Shown piece by piece: positions 8,205 to 16,863 of a stretch of DNA of 64,000 bases. Both the position numbers and the translations under genes were made by a program. Position 1 is the first letter of the stretch. Each line of letters opens with the position of its first letter. The stretch is from JAWLDA01 sp041686855 (GTDB taxonomy: Bacteria > Bacillota > Limnochordia > DTU080 > RSA5), in the NCBI GenBank assembly GCA_041686855.1, contig JAWLDA010000009.1, forward strand, positions 121,466 through 185,465, in the 5' to 3' direction. The notes below the pieces were generated by a model. It was not told the DNA's origin, did no database searches, and saw nothing but the letters and a program-made list of their open reading frames with translations.

Positions 8205-8312
8205 GAGAGAGCCTGGGAGAGCCTGGGAGAGCCTGGGGGAGGCCGGGAGAGGCCGGGAGAGGCGGGGAGAGGCAGAGCGAGCCTAAGAGAAAGCCTAAGA
8301 GAAGGCCAGGAG
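8205..8312. repeat. 10-bp purine-rich minisatellite
   Basis: About ten units of a 10-bp motif (GCCTGGGAGA and GGCCGGGAGA variants, decaying to GCCTAAGAGA). The plus strand is strongly purine-biased. The array lies directly after the sialidase-like gene, which ends at 8319 on the minus strand, and fills most of the 277-bp gap after the nuclease gene. Confidence 0.85.
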
Positions 8313-8318
8313 AGAGCT

Positions 8319-9617
8319 TTACTCGGAGTTCGGTACTCTGAGATCAGCGAGGAACTCCTCAGTGACCTTCTTGCCCAAGAGGAAGTACTTTCGATCGGGG
8401 TACCAAATGACACTCTCTCCGTTTCGGCGAGTGAAGCTGGTGTATCCAATGCACTCCAACCGACCCTGAGGTCCAAGGGGAACGGCGTCATTGTCCGCAA
8501 AAAATTCCGATTCACTAAACCAGACCGGCTGATCCGCCCCAGCTCGATACTCGCCCAATGCAATGTAGGCAGGACGCCTATTCTTGGCCGTCTCTTCTGG
8601 AGTACACCCGTCGAAGCGCCCGTCGTTATTGTTGTGAAGCAGGATGTAACGACCGTCACCGAGTTCGTAGATTGGGCAGCAAAACATGGGTTGTAGAATC
8701 GGCTTCCCATGGTCTCGGCGCAGAAGAGGTCGCGGGTTGGACCAGGTCCTCCCGTCATCGCCGGAGACCGAGTACCAAATGCATCCCGCCATTGTGCGCA
8801 TGACGCAAAAGAGGCGCTCATCAGGCAGGCGCACGAAACTCGGCTCTTGGGCGACACTCAAAAGAGGGTTGGTGTAATGGGGCACGCGCAAACTCTGCTC
8901 TCCCCAAGCAGAGTATTCAATGTGAATATCTCCGGGACGCGGATCCTCGTCAATGTTCGTAAAGCGCATAAACTCGGAGACTGACTCCCATGCGGTCCAC
9001 GACGTGTTGTGCGGTTTGGTGCGGACGTCTTTGCTCACCCAGCGGGTGAGTCCGACAAACCACCGCCCCTGCAGATCCCGAGAGGGCATCTGCCACACGA
9101 CCCAATTGGGAGGAATCGTGGGATCGACGCTGTCGTGCGGGCTTCTACGCATGGGAATCGTCTCTGGGGAGGTCCACGTTGCGCCTAGATCATCGCTGAA
9201 TACACAGTCCATCGTTCCCGTATGCGCCTTGGATACGTCGCTAACACCTTGACTCTGGTTGTAAAGAACGTATATCCTGCCCGACTTAGAGACGAGAGGG
9301 AAACCCCAACTGGCGATGGGGCCTTCTTCTCCCGCAGGGGGACCGGCGATACACTTCGGCGATTTCCAGGTGACTCCGTTATCGTCACTTGAGGAGAACA
9401 TAATCCGGTGGTCGCCTGCATTCTCGTGCGTCGACTGGGTCCAGACGGTCGTCAATGAACCATCGGGGCCATCGAATACGAGAAAGTGTTCGTTACCCGT
9501 GTCGTAATCGGAGGTCGGCTTATATGCGATGTAATCTGGCTTGGTCCGACGAAGTTCAACTTCGACATTTATGACAACCACGCTACTTTCTATGGGATGA
9601 TGAGGCTTTGGATACAC
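8319..9617 (-). CDS. Sialidase-superfamily (BNR/Asp-box) protein
   Basis: 432 aa, predicted six-bladed beta-propeller. Three Asp-boxes of the S-x-D-x-G-x-T-W type are visible: SSDDNGVTW, SDDLGATW and SGDDGRTW. No signal peptide is apparent, so if it is an exo-glycosidase it would act on imported sugars. The catalytic Arg triad and Tyr/Glu pair of true sialidases cannot be assigned by eye, so specificity is open. The GTG start at 9617 has only a weak ribosome site; a later GTG is possible. It lies 43 bases after the CorA gene on the same strand. Confidence 0.75.
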   Translation of the reverse strand: MYPKPHHPIESSVVVINVEVELRRTKPDYIAYKPTSDYDTGNEHFLVFDGPDGSLTTVWTQSTHENAGDHRIMFSSSDDNGVTWKSPKCIAGPPAGEEGPIASWGFPLVSKSGRIYVLYNQSQGVSDVSKAHTGTMDCVFSDDLGATWTSPETIPMRRSPHDSVDPTIPPNWVVWQMPSRDLQGRWFVGLTRWVSKDVRTKPHNTSWTAWESVSEFMRFTNIDEDPRPGDIHIEYSAWGEQSLRVPHYTNPLLSVAQEPSFVRLPDERLFCVMRTMAGCIWYSVSGDDGRTWSNPRPLLRRDHGKPILQPMFCCPIYELGDGRYILLHNNNDGRFDGCTPEETAKNRRPAYIALGEYRAGADQPVWFSESEFFADNDAVPLGPQGRLECIGYTSFTRRNGESVIWYPDRKYFLLGKKVTEEFLADLRVPNSE

Positions 9618-9660
9618 CTGAGCTTTTTTAACCCGCCCGCACGGATGAGATCGCAGTCTC

Positions 9661-10809
9661 TCACAGCCACTTCTTCCGTCGGAAGTAAACGATCATGCCA
9701 CCCGCAATGACCAACATCACGATCCAAACGGCTGGGTAGCCCCAGCGCCAACCTAGTTCAGGCATGTTGAGCGGGCCAGACGCGGGGTTGAAGTTCATCC
9801 CGTACACCCCCGCAACGAAGGTCAACGGAATGAAAATGGTGGCGATGATTGTAAGGACTTTCGTGATCTCGTTCAGGCGTTGACTTGCACGGGAAAGGTA
9901 CAGATCACGAAGGTCGGACGCGAACTCTGCATAGCTTTCGATGTGGTCGAGCACTTGGAGAACGTGGTCGTAGAGATCGCGCACGTAGACGGACGTGATC
10001 TCGGAGAGCCGTAAGGTTTCGTTGCGAGCGATGGTACCCACCACTTCGCGCAGGGGCCAGACGGCTCTGCGTAGATAGATGAGTTCGCGCTTCATGTTGT
10101 GCAATGCGTGGAGGAGTTCCTCGGTGGGCACTTGTAGGACCCGGTCCTCCAAGTCTTCGAGGTGGTTGGCCATCGCCTCCAGCACCGGGAAGTAATGATC
10201 GACGACCGCATCCATCAAGGCGTAGGCCAAATAATCTGAACCACGGGTCCGAATTTGGGTTCCCGATCGGATCCGCTCCCTGACACCGACAAACGGATCG
10301 CCGGCTTTCATCTGAACCGTCACGACCATGCGCTGGGTGACGAAGAGGCTCAACTGCTCAGTGTCCACTCCGTTTTTCCATTCGACCATCTGCAAGACAA
10401 TAAACTCGTACTCTGGATAGTGCTCCACCTTGGGCCGTTGGGGGACGTTCATGACGTCTTCGAGCGCAAGCGGATGGATCCCCAGGCGTTCGCCCACTTC
10501 TTTGATGAGCCTTCCGTCACCGTGACCGACGATGTTGATCCAGGTGACGGCCTCGTCACGCACAAGGTCGAAAGCGTCGGCGAGGGAGACGGAGCGCTTC
10601 TCTTCGACGGAATCAGCGTCGTACACCAGGACGTCGACTGCAGGATCACTCGTCGGTTGATCCTGGGGTGGTTCAAATCGTCCCGGCGCGCTACCGGGCT
10701 TTGAATACCTCTTGCGGAAGAGGCGCTTTTGCGAAGAGCGCGTCAAGCGTCCCAGGAGCGGGTCGTGTTTTCGGTGGTCGTTTGTAGAGCCGTTGGCCAT
10801 GTCACTCAT
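9661..10809 (-). CDS. corA: CorA-type Mg2+/Co2+ transporter
   Basis: 382 aa divalent-cation channel of the inner membrane. The family-defining YGMNF motif sits between two C-terminal transmembrane helices (residues about 320-375), after a long cytoplasmic alpha/beta domain. The N-terminus is extended and basic by about 60 residues (KRLFRKRYSKPGSAPGRF region). The extreme C-terminus is RRKKWL, as usual for CorA. No M-box leader was seen in the 165-bp upstream region shared with the divergent LuxR-type regulator. Family assignment is firm; ion preference is not shown. Confidence 0.95.
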   Translation of the reverse strand: MSDMANGSTNDHRKHDPLLGRLTRSSQKRLFRKRYSKPGSAPGRFEPPQDQPTSDPAVDVLVYDADSVEEKRSVSLADAFDLVRDEAVTWINIVGHGDGRLIKEVGERLGIHPLALEDVMNVPQRPKVEHYPEYEFIVLQMVEWKNGVDTEQLSLFVTQRMVVTVQMKAGDPFVGVRERIRSGTQIRTRGSDYLAYALMDAVVDHYFPVLEAMANHLEDLEDRVLQVPTEELLHALHNMKRELIYLRRAVWPLREVVGTIARNETLRLSEITSVYVRDLYDHVLQVLDHIESYAEFASDLRDLYLSRASQRLNEITKVLTIIATIFIPLTFVAGVYGMNFNPASGPLNMPELGWRWGYPAVWIVMLVIAGGMIVYFRRKKWL

Positions 10810-10832
10810 GGATGGTCCCCAATCAGGAGCAA

Positions 10833-10855
10833 ACAGCCGCTTATCGTACGGCTGT
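10833..10855. promoter_or_regulatory. 7-bp inverted repeat in corA / regulator divergent region
   Basis: ACAGCCG-9 bp-CGGCTGT, perfect. It could be a protein-binding site or a small hairpin in the corA or regulator leader; nothing else decides this. Confidence 0.35.
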
Positions 10856-10974
10856 GGTGTTCGCGCGTCTATTAATAAAACCTTCGACAGGGTGGGTTGA
10901 ATTCCCTGAAGGGGAGTGAATGAAAGGGGTTGGAGATCCAGGGTCCGAATATTCCGTTAAGGGGGGCGGTATTC

Positions 10975-13908
10975 GTGGTTGTGGGTCCTTTGGCGCATGG
11001 ACGCCCGTTACGACCGCTGGTGGGTCGCAAGGGCGAATTGAAGCGTATCACGACGGTGATCCATGAGACCTCTCGGGGGCAAGGCGGGGTCCTCTTTATC
11101 ACGGGAGAACCGGGGATCGGAAAGAGCAGGCTCATTCACGAAGCCTTGGAGATCGCCGGGCGGCGCCGGTTTGCCTCGTTCTTCGGCAGAGCGGACCCGC
11201 TAAGCTCGGATCTTACCTATGCGGCGATTGTCGAAGCGATCGGCACTTTTTTATCACACGCAACCGACCAACGACGTGCGGCCTATCGGGAAGAGTTTCC
11301 CCAGCTTGGACTCCTCTTTCCGGAATTCTCCCCACCGGACGATGCGCTACAGATAAGACCCGATCTGGCCAAGATGTGGCTTTTCGACGGTTTGGCTCGG
11401 TTTATTAGTCGAGTGGCCGAGGATCGCCCCGTCCTTCTCGCATTCGACGATATCCACTGGGCAGACAGCGCAACGATCGAACTCATACACTACATCGCAC
11501 GTGGAGTTGGTGGGAGCCGTATCCTGGTCTTGTGCACGTTTCGTGGAGCCGAGCTCGCCGATGCTCCGTTGCTTCGCTCAATGATCGTCGGGTTACACCG
11601 GACCGGCCTCGCGGACGAAATGTTGCTCACCCGCCTTGAGCCCGAAGCGATGAACGCAATGGTGAGAGAGCTCATCGGGGAAGAGCCTCCCCAGGAGCTT
11701 TTGAGCGCCCTTCAAAGTAGGACTGCTGGAACACCGCTTTACATTGAGTGTATCGTACGGGCCTTGCGCGAAACAGGAGCGCTGGTGCGCCAAGGCGACA
11801 CGTGGCACGTGTCGTCGGAATTAGCAGCGTACGTCCCACGCGATGTCCGGCGTCTTGTCCTTGAGCGACTCGAACGACTCGATTCCGACGTACGGCGCGT
11901 ACTCGATGTCATCGCCGTATTGGGGGACAACACGCCCCACGCCTTGCTCGCAGAAGTATCCGGCCTGCGCCACAACGACTTGGCGTCTTGCATAGAGCGC
12001 CTCATCTCTGCCGGTCTTGTCGAAGAGCGGGTTCGCAAAGGAGTGATCCTGTACTCGTTGGGCCACCCGATCGTGGGTGAGGTGGCGTACGGCGAGATCC
12101 CGGCGGCGACGAGGCAGCACATTCACATGGATGTCGTGGGGATTCTCGAACGGAGCCCCAATCCTGTTGACGTGGGGAGAATCGCACGCCATTACCGGGG
12201 CGCCGGAGTCTTGGCGGATAGAAAAATGGCACTCCGAGCCTTCGCAGATGCCGGGCGTCTCGCTCTTAAACGACAAGCCGTGCAAGAATCGTTGAAGCTG
12301 CTCCAGGACGCCCTCGAGCTGGCGCGGGAGTCCCGGGATCGGGATACGTTGTTGAGTCTCCTGGAATCTCTTGGCGAGTCCTATGATCGGGCGGGTGACT
12401 TTGAACGAGCGATGGCGTGTTGGAACGAAGGGCGGACTGTCGCGGAGGAGCGAAACCACCGGACTGCTCTGGCGCGACTACACAGGCACTTGGCACGGGC
12501 CTGCCTCTTTTTGGGTCAGTTTGACGAAGCTGAGCGTCAGTTAATCAAAGGAATAGGCATCAAGGGGGAACAGGGTTCGCAAGAATTGGCCGACTTGTAC
12601 TTTACGTGGCTATCCCTGTTGGGCCATCGGGGAGATTGGGCAGGCGGAGGACCCGTTATCGCCCGCTTGTCCGATTTAGCCAAGGACCATCCAGACGATC
12701 GGACAACGGCCATGGCCAAATTGGGCGAATCCCTCCCCATCCGCGCGCAGATGCGATTCCGTCGAGCCATACCCTTGCTCGTCCAGGCTCACAGTGCCGC
12801 TAAACGGTCGGGTGACTCGGAAGTCCTTCAATCAGTCGCTTTGTCCTTGAGCGGGACTCTTTGTGTCTTGGGCGATCACAAGGAGGCACTAGGATACGCT
12901 GAAATGGGGATTGACGAAGCGCGTCGGAACGGAACACGCCCGCTTCCTTGCGCCGAACTTTACGTGGTAGTCGCCCATTTGCTTGCTGGTCGAACGGAAC
13001 AAGCTTTGCGATATAGCACGGCGTATGTCGAGGATTGTAGGCGAGTGAGCGAGCAACTCGCGCCCTCGTTCGGAGTTCACGCCTTGGTACTCTCTCGCGT
13101 GGGTAGACTCGATGAAGCGTACGAGCATATCAAGGACGTACGAGAAGCGGCGGCCGCGTCCGACATTAGCGACATCGAGATGGAGTTCGTCTACCTTCCC
13201 GCAGCGGCGGTAGCGCTCGAAGCGGGCGACGCGGAAAAAGCGTTGGCGTCCGCCAGGGGATTCGCCGACTCACGTTGGTTTCCGACGTTTCCGGCGCTTG
13301 GGTGGTTCCTTCTGGCTGAGGCGCAAGTCTCATGTGGGAGAATAGACGACGCTCTTCAAACCGTCGATCGACTCCTGCGCTTCGAAGAGGGAGGAGAGTA
13401 CGCCCTTGGTTTAGGACTCCTCGCGCAGGGACTGGTACACGCTCGAGGAGGAGAAAAAGCGGTTGCTGTGGAGTCGCTCCGGCGTGGTTCCAAGGAGTTT
13501 AATCGCCTTGAGCTTCCGTTTGAAGAGGCTCGCTGCAATTATGAGGTCGCACGCCTCCTTGGAGACGGCCCTGAGCGCGAAAGCTTGCTTTCCTTGGCTG
13601 TTCAGGGATTCCAGAGATCGGGGGCTGGTCGCTGGGTGGACACAGCACAGCGACTCATCGACGGTTCATCGCCGGCGAAAAACGGAGGAGCCCAGGGCAC
13701 TCCCTTAAGTGCACGGGAGTTGGAGGTTGCCCAGCTTGTTGCCGAAGGACTTTCAAATGAAGAGATCGCAGATCGGCTCTTTATCAGTCGACGAACGGTC
13801 ACGACCCATTTGACCCGTATCTATGGTCGACTTGGTCTCACCTCACGGGTTACACTCGCTCGCTACGTAAGCGAGCAGGAGCATTCCGCTGAACGGGACT
13901 CCTCGTGA
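10975..13908 (+). CDS. Large AAA/TPR transcriptional regulator with LuxR-type HTH
   Basis: 977 aa signal-transducing ATPase of the MalT/LAL type. The N-terminal P-loop is GEPGIGKSR (about residues 44-52) and Walker B is LLAFDDIHWAD (about 150-160). A long helical region of tetratricopeptide-like repeats follows (about 400-900), and the C-terminus is a LuxR/GerE DNA-binding domain (LSARELEVAQLVAEG through EEIADRLFISRRTVTTHL). The start is set at GTG 10975, eight bases after AAGGGGGG; an earlier TTG at 10930 lacks proper spacing. Its inducer is unknown. The cupin gene 146 bases downstream is a plausible target. Confidence 0.88.
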   Translation: MVVGPLAHGRPLRPLVGRKGELKRITTVIHETSRGQGGVLFITGEPGIGKSRLIHEALEIAGRRRFASFFGRADPLSSDLTYAAIVEAIGTFLSHATDQRRAAYREEFPQLGLLFPEFSPPDDALQIRPDLAKMWLFDGLARFISRVAEDRPVLLAFDDIHWADSATIELIHYIARGVGGSRILVLCTFRGAELADAPLLRSMIVGLHRTGLADEMLLTRLEPEAMNAMVRELIGEEPPQELLSALQSRTAGTPLYIECIVRALRETGALVRQGDTWHVSSELAAYVPRDVRRLVLERLERLDSDVRRVLDVIAVLGDNTPHALLAEVSGLRHNDLASCIERLISAGLVEERVRKGVILYSLGHPIVGEVAYGEIPAATRQHIHMDVVGILERSPNPVDVGRIARHYRGAGVLADRKMALRAFADAGRLALKRQAVQESLKLLQDALELARESRDRDTLLSLLESLGESYDRAGDFERAMACWNEGRTVAEERNHRTALARLHRHLARACLFLGQFDEAERQLIKGIGIKGEQGSQELADLYFTWLSLLGHRGDWAGGGPVIARLSDLAKDHPDDRTTAMAKLGESLPIRAQMRFRRAIPLLVQAHSAAKRSGDSEVLQSVALSLSGTLCVLGDHKEALGYAEMGIDEARRNGTRPLPCAELYVVVAHLLAGRTEQALRYSTAYVEDCRRVSEQLAPSFGVHALVLSRVGRLDEAYEHIKDVREAAAASDISDIEMEFVYLPAAAVALEAGDAEKALASARGFADSRWFPTFPALGWFLLAEAQVSCGRIDDALQTVDRLLRFEEGGEYALGLGLLAQGLVHARGGEKAVAVESLRRGSKEFNRLELPFEEARCNYEVARLLGDGPERESLLSLAVQGFQRSGAGRWVDTAQRLIDGSSPAKNGGAQGTPLSARELEVAQLVAEGLSNEEIADRLFISRRTVTTHLTRIYGRLGLTSRVTLARYVSEQEHSAERDSS

Positions 13909-13933
13909 GGGCTTGTCGGGTCTCTACTCGCCG

Positions 13934-13964
13934 GTACGTACCCATCCGTATGCTGTACGTACCC
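13934..13964. promoter_or_regulatory. Paired GTACGTACCC repeats upstream of a cupin gene
   Basis: GTACGTACCC occurs at 13934-13943 and again at 13955-13964, a 21-bp centre-to-centre spacing (two helical turns). Each copy contains the palindrome GTACGTAC. The pair lies upstream of the TATAAT at 14020, as expected for an activator site. Confidence 0.45.
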
Positions 13965-14019
13965 GCGCAGCGCGCGAGATACGTAGTATAGACGATGGGC
14001 GAGGGTCCCGCACTTAGCC

Positions 14020-14025
14020 TATAAT
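14020..14025 (+). promoter_or_regulatory. Consensus -10 box for the cupin gene
   Basis: A perfect TATAAT lies 29 bases before the cupin ATG. No recognisable -35 hexamer is present at 16-18 bp, which fits a promoter needing an activator. Confidence 0.45.
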
Positions 14026-14054
14026 CGCCGTAAACCAACCTGGAGGTGCGGGAG

Positions 14055-14561
14055 ATGACATTAAAGGAACCGTACATGTTGGCAGCGGACCAAGGGGATG
14101 CGTATTGGTCGCTTGGCGGTCTACTGGTGCTTAAAGCGACGGGAGAGCAAACCGGTGGGGAGTGCACCGTGTTTGACGCGTTGGTGGCGCCCGGCGCCAT
14201 CGCTCCGTTTCACATTCACCAAAGGGAAGACGAGGCATGGTATGTCCTCGAAGGTTCAATCACGTACTACTGTGGCGACCAAACGATCCATGCTGGTCCA
14301 GGATCGTTTGTATACGGTCCTCGGGGAGTTCGCCACGGGTTTCGAGTGACCGGTGACCGACCTGTTCGTGCACTTACTGTGGTGACGCCAGCGGGTTTCG
14401 AGGGTTTTATTGCGGAGATGGGGCGACCGGCTCCGGCGATGACGCCTCCGCCACCAGAGCCGCCGGACATGGAGAAGATGTTTCGGCTGGCAAAGAAGTA
14501 CGAGATAGAGCTTCTCGGGCCGTTGCCGGATGACGTTGGAGCGGAGCGAGAACACGCGTAA
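14055..14561 (+). CDS. Cupin-domain protein
   Basis: 168 aa with a single cupin barrel. Motif 1 is visible as HIHQREDEAWYVLEGSI, giving the metal ligands His-x-His and Glu, and motif 2 as GPRGVRHGFRVTGDRP with the second His. It fits small metal-binding cupins such as dioxygenases or isomerases; the C-terminal 40 residues are Pro-rich then helical. The ATG at 14055 follows GGAGG by eight bases. Convergent with a second cupin gene across a strong hairpin. Confidence 0.85.
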   Translation: MTLKEPYMLAADQGDAYWSLGGLLVLKATGEQTGGECTVFDALVAPGAIAPFHIHQREDEAWYVLEGSITYYCGDQTIHAGPGSFVYGPRGVRHGFRVTGDRPVRALTVVTPAGFEGFIAEMGRPAPAMTPPPPEPPDMEKMFRLAKKYEIELLGPLPDDVGAEREHA

Positions 14562-14637
14562 GGAAGAGCCAGGCCGCGAGTAGGATGCTCCCGCAGAAGC
14601 AGCCAGCCAGGCGCCTTCGGCGTCATAGTACCGCTAG

Positions 14638-14680
14638 GAGACCTTGGCACTCGACGTTCTCGCAGACGTGCCAAGGTCTC
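14638..14680. terminator. Probable bidirectional terminator between convergent cupin genes
   Basis: Perfect 13-bp inverted repeat, GAGACCTTGGCAC / GTGCCAAGGTCTC, with a 17-nt loop, between two convergent genes. The plus-strand tail is GGTTTGTGG, only partly T-rich, so it may work by structure or with Rho. Confidence 0.65.
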
Positions 14681-14698
14681 GGTTTGTGGTGAGTGTGA

Positions 14699-15136
14699 TT
14701 ACGCCTCGCTATCCCTCAACCCGGGAGCTCGTTGTCCGAAAGGCATGACCGGCTGATCAAACGTCGAGATGACCTGCGGCTTTGAAAAGAAACCAAGACA
14801 ACGAGCGGTCGTGTCACCGACGTTGCGCACGGCGTGAGGGGCCATCTCCGGAATGACGGCTAACTCTCCTGCCGAAAGAGAGAGTGCCTCGTTGTCAACC
14901 GTCACTTCAACCTCCCCGTCTAGGATTAGGAGAGCCTCCTCGGCGCTGTCCGTGTGTTCACCCAGCCGCTCCTCGGGATCAATCGTGAACAGGACGACGG
15001 AAAGAGATTCCGTTTGGATACCCGTCCAAAGGGGGAAATCCGGTGTAAAGGGCAAGTTCACCTTCCACCGAGACCTTTGATCTTCTTCGTACCACGCTTC
15101 TGCCATCTCGAGTTCGTGAAGTCGTACCTTCTCCAT
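14699..15136 (-). CDS. Cupin-domain protein
   Basis: 145 aa, single cupin domain. Motif 1 lies in ERLGEHTDSAEEALLILDGEV, where one expected His is replaced by Glu/Asp positions, and motif 2 is PEMAPHAVRNVGD. The metal site may therefore differ from the neighbouring cupin. The start is the ATG at 15136, with AAGGAG at good spacing; upstream codons extend the frame but lack a ribosome site. It diverges from the TetR gene at 15318 and may be its target. Confidence 0.8.
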   Translation of the reverse strand: MEKVRLHELEMAEAWYEEDQRSRWKVNLPFTPDFPLWTGIQTESLSVVLFTIDPEERLGEHTDSAEEALLILDGEVEVTVDNEALSLSAGELAVIPEMAPHAVRNVGDTTARCLGFFSKPQVISTFDQPVMPFGQRAPGLRDSEA

Positions 15137-15281
15137 CGTAAATACTCCTTTCGGGCTTGAGGCCACTCTCTTCTCTTGGTTTCCTCAAGTGCGCACCGGG
15201 GACGCACCTAAGATACACCATGTTGTAACCGACGTCAATATTCAATAACACATAACGTCAACGAATGATCCCCGATTGCAA

Positions 15282-15310
15282 TTGTTGGCAGGGAAGAGGT
15301 GTGCTATCCT
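15282..15310 (+). promoter_or_regulatory. Promoter of the TetR gene, possibly giving a leaderless mRNA
   Basis: -35 TTGTTG (15282-15287), 17-bp spacer, -10 TATCCT (15305-15310). Transcription would begin about 15317, one base before the ATG at 15318, and no Shine-Dalgarno sequence precedes that ATG. Confidence 0.4.
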
Positions 15311-15317
15311 TTAGTCC

Positions 15318-15941
15318 ATGGGACGCCAGTACCGATCGAAACTGCGAGAAGAGAGAGCGCGGCAGACCCGCCTCGAGATCGTGAAGGCGGCGATGAAACT
15401 TCACGGGCGGGGCATCACGGAGATTGAAGCTTTGGCGGATGAGGCCGGTGTCTCACCGTCAACGGTCCGCAAGCACTTTCCGACCAAAGAAGACATATTT
15501 ACGGCATGTACGGAGCATTTCGGCCAAACGCTGCGGATACCGTCATTAGAAGAGTTGGCGGCGATCGAGGACGACGAGGAGCGGATCAAGCGGGCAGTCA
15601 TCGAGGCAGTGGAGCTAAACGAAGCGACGCTGCCGTACGTGTGGTTGGCAGTAAAGTTGGGCGACGAATCGCCGGCTCTACGCAACTCGCTCGGCATGTC
15701 CGAGAGTTTCGCACGGGGTATCGCCAATGTGATCCTGGGACACTCACACGACGGGGATGATGAGATGCGCGAGAAGGCGATCGGATTTCTCGCCGGGTTG
15801 ATCGGTCCCTTGACGTATCGAGCCTTGCGTGTGACGAGTGCTCTCTCACCCGACGAGATCAGGGACTACTTGATACCCGTGGTACGGAATGTTTATCAAC
15901 GAGAGACTCACAACCCAGGGACTCAGCGGGCAGAGGAATGA
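15318..15941 (+). CDS. TetR family transcriptional regulator
   Basis: 207 aa. The N-terminal DNA-binding domain is clear: helix-turn-helix ALADEAGVSPSTVRKHFPTKEDIF at about residues 38-61. The rest is the helical ligand-binding domain, with no recognisable inducer. It diverges from a cupin gene and is followed 27 bases later by the DapA-family gene, so it probably controls one or both. No ribosome site is seen before the ATG. Confidence 0.9.
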   Translation: MGRQYRSKLREERARQTRLEIVKAAMKLHGRGITEIEALADEAGVSPSTVRKHFPTKEDIFTACTEHFGQTLRIPSLEELAAIEDDEERIKRAVIEAVELNEATLPYVWLAVKLGDESPALRNSLGMSESFARGIANVILGHSHDGDDEMREKAIGFLAGLIGPLTYRALRVTSALSPDEIRDYLIPVVRNVYQRETHNPGTQRAEE

Positions 15942-15968
15942 CCACTCTGACTGCATGGAGGTATCAGC

Positions 15969-16853
15969 GTGTTTAAAGGAGTCTACCCACCGATCCCCAC
16001 GCCATTTGTAAACCAACGGCTTGCACTGGACAGACTTCGGGAGAATGTGTCTCGTTGGAGCCAGACGGGCCTTACTGGCTTTGTCGTCGCAGGCTCAAAT
16101 GGAGAGAGTCCATACCTCAGCGACGACGAAAAGGTGCGGATCGTGCAGACCGTGCGCGAAACAGCGCCGGATCTAAAGGTGATTGCTGGAACCGGTTGCG
16201 AAACCACAGAGTCCACGATCAATTTGACAAAGGCATGCGCTGAGGCTGGGGCAGACGCCGCGTTAATACTCCCTCCGCACTACTTTACAGGAAGTATGAC
16301 ACCTGATGTTCTCGCCCGCTATTTTGAAGAGGTGGCCGACGCATCGCCGATTCCCGTCCTCTTGTACAACATGCCTAAGAATACGGGTGTCAACTTGAGC
16401 GCTAACCTGGTGGCGGGGCTCTCCCGGCATCCGAATATTGTGGGCATAAAGGATTCGAGCGGAGATATCGTTCAAATCAGTGCGACGGTAGCGAACGCCA
16501 TGGGCGGATTCGAGGTGTTCGCCGGCTCCGGCAGCTTTTTGCTACCGGCATTAGTCATGGGCGCGGTGGGGGGAATGATGGCTGTGGCCAACGTGGCGCC
16601 GGAGTCCTGTCTCCAACTCGTACGTTTGGTAGAGGAAGGGCGGTTGGACAGAGCCCGCCGTCTACAACAAGCGCTTCTGCCCCTCAATGCGGCGGTGACT
16701 CACCGATTCGGTGTCCCTGGCCTCAAAGCTGCCCTGGATCACATTGGCTACTTTGGTGGCGAGCCCAGGCGCCCACTCAAACCACTCGAGGGTGAGGACC
16801 GTCGCACCGTCGAAGAGATCGTGCGCTCCTTTCAGCCTTTTCAAGAGCCATGA
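15969..16853 (+). CDS. DapA/NAL-family aldolase or lyase
   Basis: 294 aa class I (Schiff-base) aldolase of the dihydrodipicolinate synthase/N-acetylneuraminate lyase superfamily. The catalytic Lys is in VGIKDSSGD (about residue 162) and the conserved Tyr in LLYNMPKNTG (about 134). The N-terminal PPIPTPF and a GSNGE substrate loop also match. The context (TetR regulator, cupin) is not lysine biosynthesis, so a catabolic 2-keto-acid aldolase is at least as likely as true DapA. Starts at GTG with GGAGG upstream. It ends 10 bases from the convergent germination operon. Confidence 0.88.
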   Translation: MFKGVYPPIPTPFVNQRLALDRLRENVSRWSQTGLTGFVVAGSNGESPYLSDDEKVRIVQTVRETAPDLKVIAGTGCETTESTINLTKACAEAGADAALILPPHYFTGSMTPDVLARYFEEVADASPIPVLLYNMPKNTGVNLSANLVAGLSRHPNIVGIKDSSGDIVQISATVANAMGGFEVFAGSGSFLLPALVMGAVGGMMAVANVAPESCLQLVRLVEEGRLDRARRLQQALLPLNAAVTHRFGVPGLKAALDHIGYFGGEPRRPLKPLEGEDRRTVEEIVRSFQPFQEP

Positions 16854-16863
16854 CCGGTCCCAT

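Noticed and set aside
8105..8857. 250-codon minus-strand frame
   Set aside because: Lies antiparallel in phase conflict with the Asp-box protein and owes its length to the purine-rich repeat.
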